A stretch of 64,000 nucleotides of DNA. It comes from Erigeron canadensis. Its lineage: Eukaryota > Streptophyta > Magnoliopsida > Asterales > Asteraceae. The notes beneath the pieces were generated by a model. The model saw only the letters and a program-made list of their open reading frames with translations. It did no database searches and was not told where the DNA came from. The stretch is taken from contig NC_057767.1 of the NCBI RefSeq assembly GCF_010389155.1, positions 4,819,765 through 4,883,764 of the forward strand. The letters are read 5' to 3'. Positions 1 to 12,146 of this stretch are shown here, in pieces; within the stretch, counting starts at the first letter, position 1; every line of letters begins with the position of its first letter. Position numbers and translations under genes: made by a program.

Positions 1-119
1 TTATATATTTATATATATATAAAAATAAAAACAAACCCTGTTTGGATATTAATAGAGCAATGTAGGTTTTAATGAAAGATGGATGTAATGTTAATTGAAT
101 TACAAACCAGCACTTTAGT

Positions 120-1225
120 TATAGGCGTTACATAAGAAACGTGCGAAACAGATAATGCCGAAAAAGTAGCTTACTTTTGTGGCCGCAACATACTCCGCCC
201 CCTCGGTTGAAGCTACCGCGACAGTAGCTTGCTTCTTTGATGTCCAACTGATTATTTTTGAATCTTGATCCATTTTCTCCTGCACAATTACTGACAGAAT
301 AGTCTACTAATTCGAAACCGTGTTTTCTTTGTGGCTCCAAAATGTTGTTTACTTGGACAATGCATAAACCTAGATACAGTAACAGCGGCATATCTTAAAT
401 CGGGCCGAGTGTGAGTGATTTATATATCAAACGTTCTACAAGACTTCTGAAGTTTCTTGCATCTGCTATCCATGTACCATCGTAACATTTTTAACTAACA
501 TTCATTGGAGTTCCTGCTGCTTTACAGCCCACCATACTAAATTGATTGACAATATAATTAGCATATTTCTGTTATGATAGAAAAAACCATCTGCTCTTTG
601 TTGGACTTCAAGACCGAGAAAGTAGCTCAATTTCCCTAAGTCTGATACTTTAAAATTCTTCATCATAGCCTCCTTAAACTCGGAAATAAGCTGCACAGAC
701 GAACTTGTGTAGATCATGTCATCTACATACAAACTTACTGCCATAATACCTTCAATTCCATGTCTTTTTACATATAGTGTAAGCTCATTTGGGCTTCTTT
801 TAAATCCATGCTGTATCACGCTTTAGGGGTATGCTTTTTCAAGCTTGATTATGTATTGATTTTGTTAATAGCATAGAGCTGGTTAGATTGTTGGTTTGCT
901 TTTATAACTAGGTTTAATCTTATATGGCATGTCGTATAAGAAACTAATGTGGTATCTTAGCCACATTACTTATTTTGTACTATTACCATTGTTGTTGGTA
1001 TAAAAGTTTAAGTGGGGTAAACCCTTATACCCAAAAAAAACTTTAAGTTCTTCTTCGGCGATTTCAAAGTATTAGGGTTGTTGCACAACAACATCTTCCT
1101 TTAGTTCCCCATTTAAAAAAGGCAGACTTCACGTCTTCACATCAAGCTGAAGATCTGTCCATTGCATTTCTGCAGCTAATACAACAAATAACTCTTACCA
1201 TTTCGAATCTTGGCCATTTTTAAAA
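120..1225 (-). pseudogene. Decayed Ty1/Copia RT-RNase H remnant
   Basis: Read on the minus strand, three pieces in the Copia order appear. Near 1060-1220 is an early reverse-transcriptase block resembling the family's 'QLDVKTAFLNGELKEDV' region, broken by frameshifts. At 502-819 is an open stretch with the RT active-site motif YVDD followed by DLGKLSYFLGLEV. At about 150-330 is an RNase H block with a recognisable S-T-E-(G)-A-E-Y-V-A-A-T motif in a shifted frame; an extra G interrupts it. No LTRs or target duplications are visible, and frames change several times, so this is a dead fragment whose 3' side may run off the left edge. Family assignment rests on motif order and YVDD. Confidence 0.8.
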
Positions 1226-2314
1226 AAAATTTAAGATAGGGTGTCGGATATGGAATTTTGTAAGCAATTTATTATGTCATTGTGTTTAATTTAGTACAGA
1301 TGTCACGTTGGGTGAAAGGTCGAACCGGGTCGGGTTAGATATTGTATTTGATTGATTATGATTATAAATATATAATGTGAAGTACTAAACTAGTTTAGAT
1401 ATAATATTACCTATAGATAGTTCCTAATAACCCTAAATATTATACTAATACTAATGTCTGTAAAATTATATGCCCCTGCACACTTGTTTTGACCCGTTTT
1501 GCCACCTTTATCTTCATTATTAATTAGACATAAACCAAATTGAGCATTTTCACGTAAGTGAGGTCAGATTGCCTCTTCGCCTCAAAGTAAGATTGATCGA
1601 GGATTTTATTTCAAGACTTCTGGAGAAATGATCTATAGAATTGGTAGCTAGAGCCTTGTCGGAAATCTGGGAACATATGACAAATTGTAGGAACTAGGAA
1701 GCAAATTTTAGTAATTGTTCAAAATTATCCTATCTCTCAAATGGTTCAGATGAGTTGAAATAGCTGTAAGTGAAAATTAATTACAAGCTTACTCCACGGT
1801 TAACTTTGGAACTATATTTGTCAAAGTTTTAGAACCTTTGGAAGATGGATTATCTATATAGTTTATGTTTCTTTCAACTTTTGCGTGTTAGCTTTTTAGG
1901 GAAAGTATATTAAAATCTATTGAGCTCTACAGACTGGGCTATTGTATGTATTGAACAAAGTTTATCCTATTTTATACATCAAACATTCAAATGTTCTTGT
2001 TGTAGCTGGTTGGTGATGTGGCAGTGTATATGGCTGCCACGTTGGAAAACCGTTTACCCGATGAAGAGGTTATGTCGTACATATAAATTGAATGTTTAAT
2101 ACGTACAGTACGAAGTTTATAAGAATGATACATATGATAGCAAAAGGTGTAAACTTCAAAATATTCTCATATAATTTACCCAATTCTATGACTAGACATC
2201 TCTCAAACAGTTTTTATTACGTTATGGTTTCTTTAAATACAACTGGAAAGAAAGTATGCTAACTATTTTCTCGTGCGAACAATGACTAGATATCCTGTTT
2301 AGCAGTTGCGAGTC
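1226..2314. other. AT-rich intergenic / possible 5' region of the uL18 gene
   Basis: No long open frame. A short exon-like stretch at about 2006-2068 follows a good acceptor (ttgttgtag) and ends before gttatg. It reads VYMAATLE in one frame, faintly like the histone H2A alpha-2 helix, but no other H2A block is nearby. It may instead be transcribed leader of the downstream gene. Confidence 0.4.
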
Positions 2315-3773
2315 ATGTTGAAACGGATATGCTCTTCGGCATATATGCATCGAGATGAGAAGACCAAGCTCTGTCTGAAGGCTCTAAGTAGACAGATACA
2401 CAGTGGTCAGGTACATAGTGATTTTGATCTCTTTTTTATTAAGACTTTGCTTATGAACAAACTTTTGGAACAAGGAAAGTTTCAAACTGAAATGACAGCT
2501 TGCAGACAGTAGTGGGCTTTTGTAATGTTGCAACCATTAGACCTGACTTTAAAATCACATATTGGCTAATATTCATATACTATTGTAAATATCTTGGACA
2601 CAATAATTGCTTGTTAGTTTTGGGGCACAATAATTACATCTATCATGTACCATCTTGTAAGTCCTATAAACTGACTTAACTTGTAAAATATCAGTTTTTT
2701 ATTTTACTTTGTGAAATATCTATTTTTAATTGGTTGGAGTAAAGTTCCTATGATTCCCTGTTCTGATTGTTATGGTTAGCACCTATGGGTTATTTATTGT
2801 ATGCCAACTCTACTGCACTAGGACCAATAGGTAAGCACATGTGGAGAAACATATAGAAGTTGGTCTAAGAAAGTTAGAAAACTGATTATTGCGATAAGCT
2901 GTGGCTTATCAACCTTTTTATTCCTTCTATATTACCTTATTCCAATTTTTCAAGTCACAACAATAATTTTCAAAATGTTTGCGTTACTTGGCAATTGCTA
3001 ACTTATGATTTTGTTGATTTGAAAAATGAATTCTTGAAATGCAGTAGTAAGCAAACAAGTTTCAGAATTAAACTGTTGCTAGATAAGCAGAGACTATGGT
3101 TGGTCAAAAATAGGGGGTTTCAATTTTCTTTTATTTCCGGTGCATTGTTAGTTTGGAAGCTTTGTGAAATCTCAGTTTTTATCTTACTTTTAACCGTTTA
3201 TTCTGAAACATAACTTGAATCCACTCTGACCCATTCACAATGAAATGGGTCAAAATTGCCATTTCTATAAACAGGGTCTTTAGTTTCCTATATATGGTGT
3301 TTAACAATGTTTCTTGGCAGCCTCATTGTTCAACAAGAAGCTTTTTTGGAGTAGAGGACTTCCTGGATGATGACAACAGTCGTCCATACACCTACCAGAA
3401 AGAAAAGAAATCCAAGAACCCAAACAAACACATATCCTTCAAACAACGTACAATAGCTTACATTGAGCCATTCACACTAGATGTTTTCATTTCAAAGCGG
3501 TTCGTTTCAGCCTCTCTTACTCACAGAGTAACAAGCAAGCAAGTTGCAGTTGCTGGTACCAACTCAAAGGACATCAAAGCTGCGCTTAAATCTCGTTCAG
3601 ATATTCCTGCTTGTATGGCTATCGGGAGGATATTATCTGAGCGGGCTAGAGAAGCTGATGTATACACGGCTTCTTATACTCCAAGAGAAAGGGATAAGTT
3701 TGAAGGTAAAATTAGAGCAGTAGTTCAATCCCTTATTGATAATGGTATTGATGTCAAAATTTATCTTGATTAA
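2315..3773 (+). CDS. Mitochondrial-type large-subunit ribosomal protein uL18 (L18p/L5e family)
   Basis: Two exons, 2315..2410 and 3321..3773, give 182 residues. The donor CAG|GTACAT and acceptor TTGGCAG|CC are both in phase 0, and the intron is 910 bp. Exon 1 supplies a basic, Ser-rich leader (MLKRICSSAYMHR...) that looks like an organellar targeting peptide. Exon 2 supplies the conserved body: FFGVEDFLDDDNSRPYTYQ, then TLDVFISKRFVSASLTHR, then SKQVAVAGTNSKDIKAAL, then IGRILSERAREADVYT, and the C-terminal IDNGIDVKIYLD. This closely resembles the plant uL18-like proteins assigned to the mitochondrial large subunit, where uL18 binds 5S rRNA at the central protuberance; that role is known from the family. 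An unspliced frame from 3240 also reads into exon 2, but its upstream part is not protein-like. The exon 1 choice is inference from phase and composition. Confidence 0.75.
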
Positions 3774-5394
3774 ATTGACCATGTATAATGACTTCACCTA
3801 GTAAAGTAAGGGATGTTCTGCTTTTGTTACATAATGTTTGGTTATCAGATAGTTAGATGTAGTGTTCCCTAATCAACATGGTGCCCAATTGGGTTATTAT
3901 TTGCTATCTTTCTATTTGACAATTTTGTTGAAGTTGTTAGTAAACTTAACAAAAAATAGAAACCGAACTTTGTCCTAGTATATAAACTTTCCCATTGTCA
4001 TGCATGCACTCCAAGCTTTAAATATAAATGTTTCAGGGTTTTATTTTTATTTTATTTTATTTTTTATTTTTTAACACAATCTGCCATTGCAAACCTGTAA
4101 AGCTAGTGGACTATCTTCATTAATATTTTATAAGTTTTATAAGTACTTGTGTACTTGTGTACTTATAAATTCATGGGAAAATGATCCGTATTACATAAAG
4201 TTACAAATTAAATCTTTGAATTTGATAAATACATAGCCCTCCTGAATTTTATATAACCCCCTCCCTTGAATTTTACTTAATCCTTCATTTTATCTAAGAT
4301 GGATACTGAATGCTTTATCTAACTTTTCCTCTTTTACTAAATTGTTATTCTATTTAGTTGTACTTTGCTAGGATTTAAAAACTGAATAATCATGGTGTCA
4401 GTAACAAGTTACCACCACCACCTCCTCCAACTTGACTACTAGCCGCAAATAGTTAAAAACTGTCGATTAAAAAAAGTAGAAACATTGTAAGTAGGTAATT
4501 ACACATGTACCATATAACACAATAGCTAATTTCTCTTATTCCTTCAATGATACTAGACGCCCACTTTTGACAATTAAAATTTCAGGAATTCTACTCTTTT
4601 TTAATCAGCTAAAAGTTTGTAAATACATAAAGACAAACAAAAAGGGTTTCCTTCTATAGACTTTTATCATAATGTTAATCTCATCATCTGGTGTGTCATA
4701 GTTGACAACTTGACATGTTATAGCCATTGTCCTACGTACTTACGTGTAATGTCGTTTAGAACTATAGATAAGATAACACAGAGTTTTAAGGATCATAAGT
4801 TTTTCATGAAATTGTTCAACTTAAGATCCTCGGATTGAAAAAACATGTACTTGGAAGGCAATGACTTGATGGACCCAAAATCACTTTTTCGTAATTACTA
4901 CATTTAGTAATTAATTTTTAATATAATTATTATTTCTATTTATAATAAAAAAAACTATTTAAACTATGATTTATACCAATGTATATGGTGAAGTAGGTTT
5001 TGGGTTCAAATCCTGGTGTGAGCAAAATGATTCTAGGAATGGAGATATGAGTTTTCCCATAATGAGTTTCCTTTATAATTGGAGTTGGGTATATGAAAAG
5101 GCATGCCGCTGAACCTAAATTTGCCGTTAAAAAAAAAACCCATTAAAATCGTTAATTAGTGATTTGAAAACATGTAAGCATTATTAGTTAGTTATTATAT
5201 AGCAAAAATATGAATTTGTCGATTGAGGTTTTATAATATCATATATTATCTCAATCTCTTTTTATAAGTACTCGTATATTCGATCAGTACCGGTGAATAC
5301 TAAAATGTTGAAAATTATGTTTTTCTCACTACATTAAACATTCAATATTATTAGCTAATTAATTGGTTACATGCATTTTGAAATCCTTGGTTAT
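3774..5394. other. Intergenic, AT-rich
   Basis: No gene seen. It contains a T-rich run (about 4040-4075) and a SINE-like insertion near 4975-5140. From about 5395 the sequence starts to match the region upstream of the second protease gene (about 16970). Confidence 0.6.
4975..5140 (+). mobile_element. Possible tRNA-derived SINE
   Basis: A sequence resembling a pol III B box (GGTTCAAATCC, about 5002-5012) is followed by about 125 bp of non-coding body and a terminal poly-A run at 5131-5140. A weak A-box-like stretch lies just upstream, closer than usual. No clear target duplication was found, so the call is tentative. Confidence 0.4.
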
Positions 5395-5535
5395 GTTGTA
5401 GCACTACACTTGGGATAAAGGTACTACGAAATACTTGTAATAACCAAAAAATAAGTCCATATTACTTGTTAAACATATATATACCAAGGATTTCGATGGC
5501 AATGAATGTATAACCATTTCATCAATCTAATCTAA

Positions 5536-5656
5536 AACTAAGCAAAGAGAATAGTTATAGTTTCCATATATACACCCTAAAAACACTGATTACCAACTGT
5601 GTAATTGAATCATTACATTCTCAACATCCTTATATAAATATAACACCTAATTATCT
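5536..5656 (+). promoter_or_regulatory. Core promoter of protease gene 1
   Basis: TATATAAATA at 5631-5640 is a good TATA box and predicts transcription start near 5660. The block from 5536 is nearly the same as 17104-17230 in front of the second protease gene, including the motif aaactaagcaaagagaatag. The high conservation compared with the flanks suggests retained regulatory sequence, or simply a recent duplication. Confidence 0.65.
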
Positions 5657-5710
5657 ATGAACACATTCTCTACAATTAAACCAAGTTTCAAGAAAAGACA
5701 ACAAGAAATA

Positions 5711-8003
5711 ATGGAAATCAACAAGTTTATTTTGTTTACGCTTTCGCTAGTCTTGATTTTGGGTGTTAATGTGGAGAGCTTCCATTACCTTGAGAAAGAG
5801 CTTGAATCGGAGCAGGGATTGCAGGGGTTGTACGATAGGTGGAGGAGCGAGCATAAAGTGCAAGCAAAAGGTCCGGAACGTTTCAACGTGTTCAAGTACA
5901 ACGTGCAACGTGTTCATGCCTCAAACAAGCAAAACAAAACATATAGGTCGGAGTTGAACCAGTTTGCTGACTTGACTCATCATGAGATGCTTAAAACCTA
6001 CACCTCAAACATAGAGCATTATTTGGCTCTCAAAGGACCTCATGGTCCCATCAAAGGTTCTGCTCCTTCTGGAGGTGGAAGTATTGCAGGAGACGCGAGT
6101 AAACTCCCAAAAGAGGTCGATTGGAGGAATCATAACGCCGTCACTCCTGTCAAGAATCAAGGGCAATGTGGTAACACCTTTTTTTTTTGTAAGGTTTTTG
6201 ATAAATGCATGTATCCGGCCTTATGATATATATAAGAATTGAAGTGATATTAGTACCAGATCATTTGATTTAATTTACCAAATTAAATAATATATTAGAT
6301 ACTTGTACAGTATGTTACTATATAACTTAATTATTGTGGTACAAATTTCATCACCCTTATGATATAGTGCAATAAATTAACCTCGATCATTATCTATCTG
6401 GCGCCCCCAACATTTGTTACGCACATAAAATTTATATGCATGCATGCAGGAAGTTGTTGGGCTTTTGCGGCAGTGGGTGCAGTGGAAGGAATAAACGCAA
6501 TCGTAACGGGTCAACTAGTACGATTGTCGGAACAACAACTTCTTGACTGCGATAACGATGGAAGAAATAATGCATGTGGTGGAGGTCTGCCATGTGAAGC
6601 TTTCCAATTCATCAAAGATCACGGAGGTCTAGCAACCGAGGAGAGCTATCCTTACGTAGGTGTAAGAGAAACCTGTTGTTTTGCAAAGGTACGTACGTAC
6701 ACACATACAGTTAGTTTGGAATACATATATATATAGTCTCCGTCCCATTAAGGTTGTCCACTTTTAAATTTTCAAAGTCAAATTTTATGAAGTTTGACCA
6801 CAAATATTTTTATTTGTGTTATATAGTATTTATTGAAAGTTATATAAACTGATTGTGTTTTAGATGCGTGTTTCATTGGTATAATTTTCATCAACTATTA
6901 TATAGCACAACTAAAAATATTTATGGTTAAAGTTTGTAAAGTTTGACTTTGAAAATTCAAAAAATGGACAAGTTTAATGGGACGAAGAGAGTATATATAT
7001 TTTTACGTATATTTCGATATATATGATCGATATGATTATATATCGGATAAATATTAATTTGTGTACGAGCATTTTAATATTTGTTATTGACAAATTAATT
7101 TGGCCATGCATGCATGCAGTTTGGACATCACTCGGTAACTCTTGATGGGGGTTGGAGACTCACTATCAACGTTGAGTCAGATTTAATGGACTCACTGGCA
7201 AGGCAGCCTGTAGAAATTGCCTTAGATGCTTCGGGTGATTTCATGTTCTATAAAGAGGTAATAACACAAAATGATCATCCTCCCTAAATATATTCTAAAA
7301 CCATTCACTAGTTTCTTTTAATTATTTTCTTAAATTAAAACTGATCTATATAGGTAAAATAAATGAGAATTGATAATCGTATCATAATTTTTGATCCATC
7401 AATCAATTCTGTGCATATCATGTTTGTACCAAATAATAGTACACAGATAAAAAAAAATGATACGTAAATTATCAAAATTTATCGTTCAAAAAAGTAAAAA
7501 GATATGGGCTCTCAAAATAAATAGAGGCTGCTTATTGTAAAAAAATAGTAATAAAGTAAAATGATAAGATATTGACCAATCATTGGATCATGATAAAAAT
7601 GATACATGAAGATTCATAGAACACAATGCACACAAATTTTCATTATATACAACGATTTGTTTTATTTTAATACTTATTACATATGATTTAATACGTAAAT
7701 TATAACTACAATATATATATATATAACATACCTACATACACGTATGGTGCTTCTTACAAACAGGGAATTTTCACGGGATCATGTGGTACCAATATCAATC
7801 ATTCCATGTTATGTGTGGGATATGGTGAGACGCCGGAAGGACAAAAGTATTGGATAGTCAAGAACTCGTGGGGAGAAGGATGGGGAGAGAAAGGATACAT
7901 ACGCCTGGTACGAGGAGTTGAAGACCCCGTTGGCGTATGTGGTATGTACCAATATGCCACTGTTCCTATGAAAGGCCCGGAAACAAGAAATATTGAACTC
8001 TAG
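5711..8003 (+). CDS. Papain-like cysteine protease (C1A), tandem copy 1
   Basis: Four exons: 5711..6170, 6450..6688, 7120..7257, 7764..8003; all introns are GT-AG and phases agree, giving 358 residues. Residues 1-23 are a signal peptide. The prodomain has an ERFNIN-type helix (ERFNVFKYN) and [11 protein letters not shown]. The mature enzyme starts near LPKEVDWRN. Catalytic residues are all present: Q152 (NQGQCG), C156 (GSCWAF), H292 (NINHSML) and N313 (KNSWGEGWG). Expected role: secreted or vacuolar endopeptidase of the senescence/defence type. Odd points: the usual GGLMDYAF reads GGGLPCEAF, placing an extra Cys near the active-site cleft, and a CC pair follows YPYVGVRET. The tail NIEL is not a KDEL retrieval signal. 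An in-frame ATG at 5657 lies at or before the predicted cap site, so 5711 is preferred; copy 2 starts at the same place. Confidence 0.9.
6736..6991. mobile_element. Stowaway-type MITE in protease 1 intron 2
   Basis: A 256-bp element flanked by TA on both sides (6734-6735, 6992-6993). Its ends are inverted repeats: TCTCCGTCCCATTAAGG on the left and the complement of CTCTTCGTCCCATTAAAC on the right, extending through a shared TTTTCAAAGTCAAA block. The CTCC(C)TCCGTCCC terminus and TA duplication are typical of Tc1/mariner-related Stowaway elements. Confidence 0.8.
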
Positions 8004-8353
8004 ATCGAAGAACAACGACGATTCTAGCTAGCAACCAAGGCGTGCATGCGACTAATTGATCAATTTGATATAAATTTTCATTTATATAACCTAGTATAGT
8101 TATATAATAAATGTTCAATCTTGTATACAAATTAAAGTGGTTGTTAAAAGATCAAATATACGGAAGTCGCGCGCATTGGGCATCAATTCTCCATCAATTC
8201 AGTCATTTTATTCCAACAACTGCCATTGAAGAAAAGGCTACCGAAGAAACCTTAGGATCACATTCATCAAAGAAATAGTAGTCTACTTTTCAAGTTTTCT
8301 GGTTACTTAATAACTTTCCAACTGTTTGTAACAAACAAATGTTTATTTGTGAT
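8004..8353. other. 3' flank of protease 1
   Basis: The first ~110 bp match the 3' flank of protease 2 (from about 19007), showing the duplication extends past the stop. The rest has no visible feature before the Copia target site at 8354. Confidence 0.5.
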
Positions 8354-8358
8354 GAAGT

Positions 8359-8553
8359 TGAAGAAGTAACTGAATTCTTATTCAGAAGAAATGAGGAAAA
8401 TGAAAATGAATTGATACATACATTAGTTTCAGTACACTTTATATATATAGCTATATTATGTAAAACTACTTCTAACCAACCTAACTGTAATCTTTCATCT
8501 AAACCTTTAACTATCTAATATTTACATAAAAGATCCTTGTAATATATTCTTCA
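8359..8553 (-). repeat. 3' LTR of the Copia element
   Basis: 195 bp, TG...CA ends. It differs from the 5' LTR at four positions by eye (about 2%), indicating a geologically recent insertion. Confidence 0.95.
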
Positions 8554-8568
8554 TCCCCCCCCCCCTCA
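8554..8568 (-). other. Polypurine tract
   Basis: On the minus strand a G-rich purine run (GAG followed by about 12 G and an A) lies directly next to the 3' LTR, where plus-strand priming starts in LTR elements. Confidence 0.8.
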
Positions 8569-8573
8569 AGTTG

Positions 8574-9064
8574 GAGCCGTAGAAAGGCCCAACTTGGCAC
8601 TCAAGATGGAATGTTGTGCTTGAGAAAGTGGTTTGGTCATTAGATAACAAGTTGTAAATTTGATTGTCTCTTGTAAAATGAGCATCTATCTCCAAATGTT
8701 TTATGCGTTCATGGAAGCAAGGGTTTGCAGCAATAAGCTGTGCAGATTTATTATCATAGAAAAGAGTAATTGGCAATCGAACAGGGATCTGTAAATCTTT
8801 AAACAAGAAGCTGAGCCACATTATTTCACAAGTTGTGGCAGCCATACTTCGATATTCTGCCTCAGTAGATGATCGAGAAACTGTAGGTTGTTTCTTGGTT
8901 TTCCAAGAAATAAGAGAATGACCCATGAAAATACAATAACCAGTTAATGATCTTCTAGTAATTGCACAAGAAGCCCAATCTGCATCTGAGAACCCTGTTA
9001 ACTGTAGGTCTGACTGAACAGGGTAAAATAAACCTTCATTGACTGTGGCTTTCAAATACCTCAA
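8574..9064 (-). pseudogene. Copia RNase H domain
   Basis: Minus-strand frame with GFSDADWA, then SRSSTEAEYRSMA, then FYDNKSAQLIAANP and HERIKHLEID, the acidic motifs of Copia RNase H. The domain is open from 9064 down but separated from the RT frame by a frameshift near 9065-9340, so no complete polyprotein can be made. Confidence 0.9.
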
Positions 9065-9339
9065 TAGATGCCTTGCAGCCTACATGTGTTCATGAGTAGG
9101 GGCAGAAACAAATTGGCTAAGATGTTGAACAGGGTATGAAATGTCTGGCCTTGTCATTGTCAAATAAAGTAACCTTCCTATCAGTCTTCTATAAGATTCA
9201 GCAGAAAGTAAAGGTTGACCTTGATCAAGTGAGAAGGAAAAGGAGTAGTTGCAGGCTTGGCAGCAGTAAGGCCTGCATCTTGGAGAAGATCAACAATGTA
9301 CTTTCTCTGATTGAGATAAGTCCCTGTATTTGTTCTACA

Positions 9340-9663
9340 TTATTCAATCTCTAAGAAATATTTTGCAAGCCCCAAATCTTTGATAGTGAAGTTAGCATCT
9401 AGAGCAACCTTTACAGAAACAATGTCTTCCTCACATGTACCAGTTAAGAGTACATCATCCACATACACCAAAGCAATTAATATCTGCCCATTAGCAGTCT
9501 TAATAAACAGGGAGTAATCATGTTCTGATTGAACAAAACCAAGAGTAAGAAGAAACTTAGTAAACTCTTGATTCCATTGCCTTGATTCTTGTTTCAATCC
9601 ATATAGTGACCTTTTAAGCTTACATACTTGTCCTTCTTTTGCCTTAAAATATCCTTCAGGAGG

Positions 9664-9701
<38 letters not shown>

Positions 9702-10600
9702 TCGTCAATGTAACCATGTAGAAAAGCATTATTGATGTATAATTGATGAAGTTGCCATTCTTTAGCAGTGGCTAAGGCAATGATGATCCTAACAATAGCA
9801 AGTTTAGCTACAGGGGAGAAAGTGTGTTTGTAATCTACCCCTTCTTGTTGCACAAAACCCCTGACCACTAGTCTGGCCTTGTATCTTTCAACCTCCCCAT
9901 TGGCCTTGTATTTAACCTTATACACCCATTTTGAAGTAATGGCTTTGTGTCCTTCAGGTAAAAAGGTCAAATCCCAAGTATTATTCTTTTCTAAAGCATT
10001 GAGTTCAACATTCATTGCTGACACCCATTCAGAATTCTTAAAAGCTTCAAAATAAGTAGATGGCTCATGAATAGCCATGACATTAGCCAAAAAGATCAAA
10101 TGATCAGTAGGAATGGTTTGGACAGCATTGGCTGTAAACAAAGGATATGTGGACTTGGATTTAGATTTAGTTGGTTTGGTGACAAAATCTTTCAACCAGT
10201 TAGGTTTAGAAGTATTTCTAGAAGATCTTCTGAGGTTGATATCAGGATTAGGAGTATAATGGTGACTAGAAGAACTGGGGTCAATAGAAACACCAGAATT
10301 ATGATGAGCAACACCTTCAGTTTGTGAGATAGGAATAGGAACATGGCTGTCAAAATTAGAATCATTGATAGAAGGGGAAATTGGTTCATTTGGAACATTT
10401 CCTTGATCAGATTCAGAATTGGTATCAAAAAATTGAGTTTCAAGAGAAGGAAACTCAGTGAAAGTGGGTGGAGTTGGTAGATTACCAGTAGATTTGAATG
10501 GAAAGATTGTTTCCTTAAAAATTACATCTCTGCTGAGAAAAACCTCATGAGTGTCAAGATTATACAATTTGTATCCTTTATTATTAGAAGGATATCCCAG
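9340..10600 (-). pseudogene. Copia reverse transcriptase domain, broken by an AT microsatellite
   Basis: The N-terminal part (NNTWDL..., TSKWVYKVK, YKARLVVRGF) reads in one frame down to about 9700. The C-terminal part (SLYGLKQ, LVYVDDVLLTG, IKDLGLAKYFL) reads in another frame below 9667. Between them is a pure (AT)16 run at 9668-9699 at the place where related elements have an Asp-Ile-Tyr-Met coding stretch. The active-site YVDD is intact; the downstream GIEV-type motif is altered to FLEIE. Not functional as a single protein. Confidence 0.9.
9668..9699. repeat. (AT)16 microsatellite inside the RT gene
   Basis: Pure dinucleotide run of 32 nt. Translated in the element frame it gives alternating Ile-Tyr and ends in a stop shortly after. 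Confidence 0.9.
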
Positions 10601-11527
10601 AAAAATACATTTCCAGGCTTTGTTGTCAAACTTACTTCTAAAGATTTTGGGCACATTTGCATAACAAAGACAACCTACAACTCTGAGATTTTCATAAGAA
10701 GGAGGTTTACCATGCAAGACTTCATATGGAGATTTCAATGAAAGGGACTGAGTTGGCATCTTATTGATGAGATAAGTGGCTGCAAGAATGCAGTCACCCC
10801 GGAATTTTATAGGAAGGTTAGCATGACATCTTATGGCTCTAGCAGTGTCCAAAAGATGCCTATGCTTTCTTTCAACCACCCCATTTTGTTATGGGGTGTA
10901 AGGCATAGACCTTTGATGGATAATGCCTTTGGACTGAAGGAAAGAAGAACAAGCTTTATTAACAAGTTCAGTGCCATTATCAGATCTTATGAATTTCACT
11001 TTGGCACTAAAATGAGTATTTATATAGGAAAGAAAAGAAGACACAATGGACAATATTTGGTCTTTTGTATGAACCAAATAAGTCCAAGTAGCCTTAGATT
11101 TGTCATCCACAATAGTGAAGAAATAATGTGCTCCATTCAAAGAAGGAGCTTTGTATGGACCTCAAAGATCCATATGCAAAAGATCAGACACATTTTCAGA
11201 AACGAAATTGCTAGAATTAAAAGGAAGTCTATTATTTTTGGATAACATACAAGTATCACAATGAAACTTTGAAGCATCAAGATGTTTGCAAACATCAAGA
11301 TGTGCAAGTTTAGACAAAGAAGAATCCCCAAGTCTGGCATGAATCATGTCAAGATCAACAGTATTCTTAGGCATAACAAAATTACTCATTGATTTACACA
11401 AACAAGCAATAGGAAAAGATGACTTATGATCTTCATAGAAAGCAACAACGGAGGCATCAAAAGCTTCTCTAGTTGGTGTAGGTTTGCAGATGTACAATTT
11501 GTTGGACCCTTTTCCAAGTGCAACCAC
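10600..11527 (-). pseudogene. Copia integrase domain
   Basis: The zinc-binding part (H-A-R-L-G ... H-C-D-T-C) lies at about 11230-11360. The catalytic core has RSDNGTEL and QNGVVERKH. Two in-frame stops replace residues that are usually conserved: one just after HMDL near 11160 (normally Trp) and one after PYTP near 10886 (normally Gln). Both are single-base changes, consistent with decay after insertion. Confidence 0.9.
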
Positions 11528-11622
11528 TTGATTAGTAGAAGGGTCCTAGAAAACAAAATCATCAGGATAAAATTGAGCAACTAATCTATTAGTTTGCACC
11601 AAAGAACCAACTGACAGGAGAT

Positions 11623-12039
11623 TTACTTGAAATTCAGGAATATAAACACATTGATAAGAGTAACATGAGGAGTTAATATGACTGAACCAATAATGGAAAC
11701 ATGTTTATAAGATCCATCTGGCAACTTAACAAGAATAGGTTTAAGTAAGGTTCTAATTGAGTGGAAAAGATCAAGATTAGGAGACATATGATCAGTAGCC
11801 CCTGAGTCACTAATCCAATCATTCTTAATATCTAAATCAGGATGGCATAATAAAGCATATGCAACAGGATTTAGAAAAAATGCATGGCAGAAACTGTAAA
11901 ATGAAGAAAAACCTGCATGCTCAGAAGTGCTAGCATGATTTGCAGAGGTAGCGCCATGATCCATCATTGGGCTTTTGCCACTGTTAAGCATCTTAACTAC
12001 TTCTTGACAAAAAGTAGCCACCAATTGTTGCTGATCCAT
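11623..12039 (-). pseudogene. Copia aspartic protease domain
   Basis: Contains the aspartic-protease signature DSGATDHM after DWIS, with the flap-side motif LPDGSYKHV. The frame shifts near 11635, after which the usual IPEFQVNLLSVG region continues in another frame. Confidence 0.85.
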
Positions 12040-12146
12040 TATTGGTGTAATTGGCCCATTATTTCCATAATTGGTGTCAAAAGGAGAATTGGCAGCAACA
12101 TGAGTATTGGCAGCAGTATCTTCAAACTGATATCCTACTTGATTGG

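Noticed and set aside
5657..5710. Upstream in-frame ATG as the start of protease 1
   Set aside because: It lies only 17 nt after the TATA box, so probably before the cap site. It would bury the signal peptide, and copy 2 has no equivalent.
10067..11245. Plus-strand frames across 10.0-11.3 kb
   Set aside because: They are antisense to the recognisable Copia integrase and RT frames and show no protein similarity.
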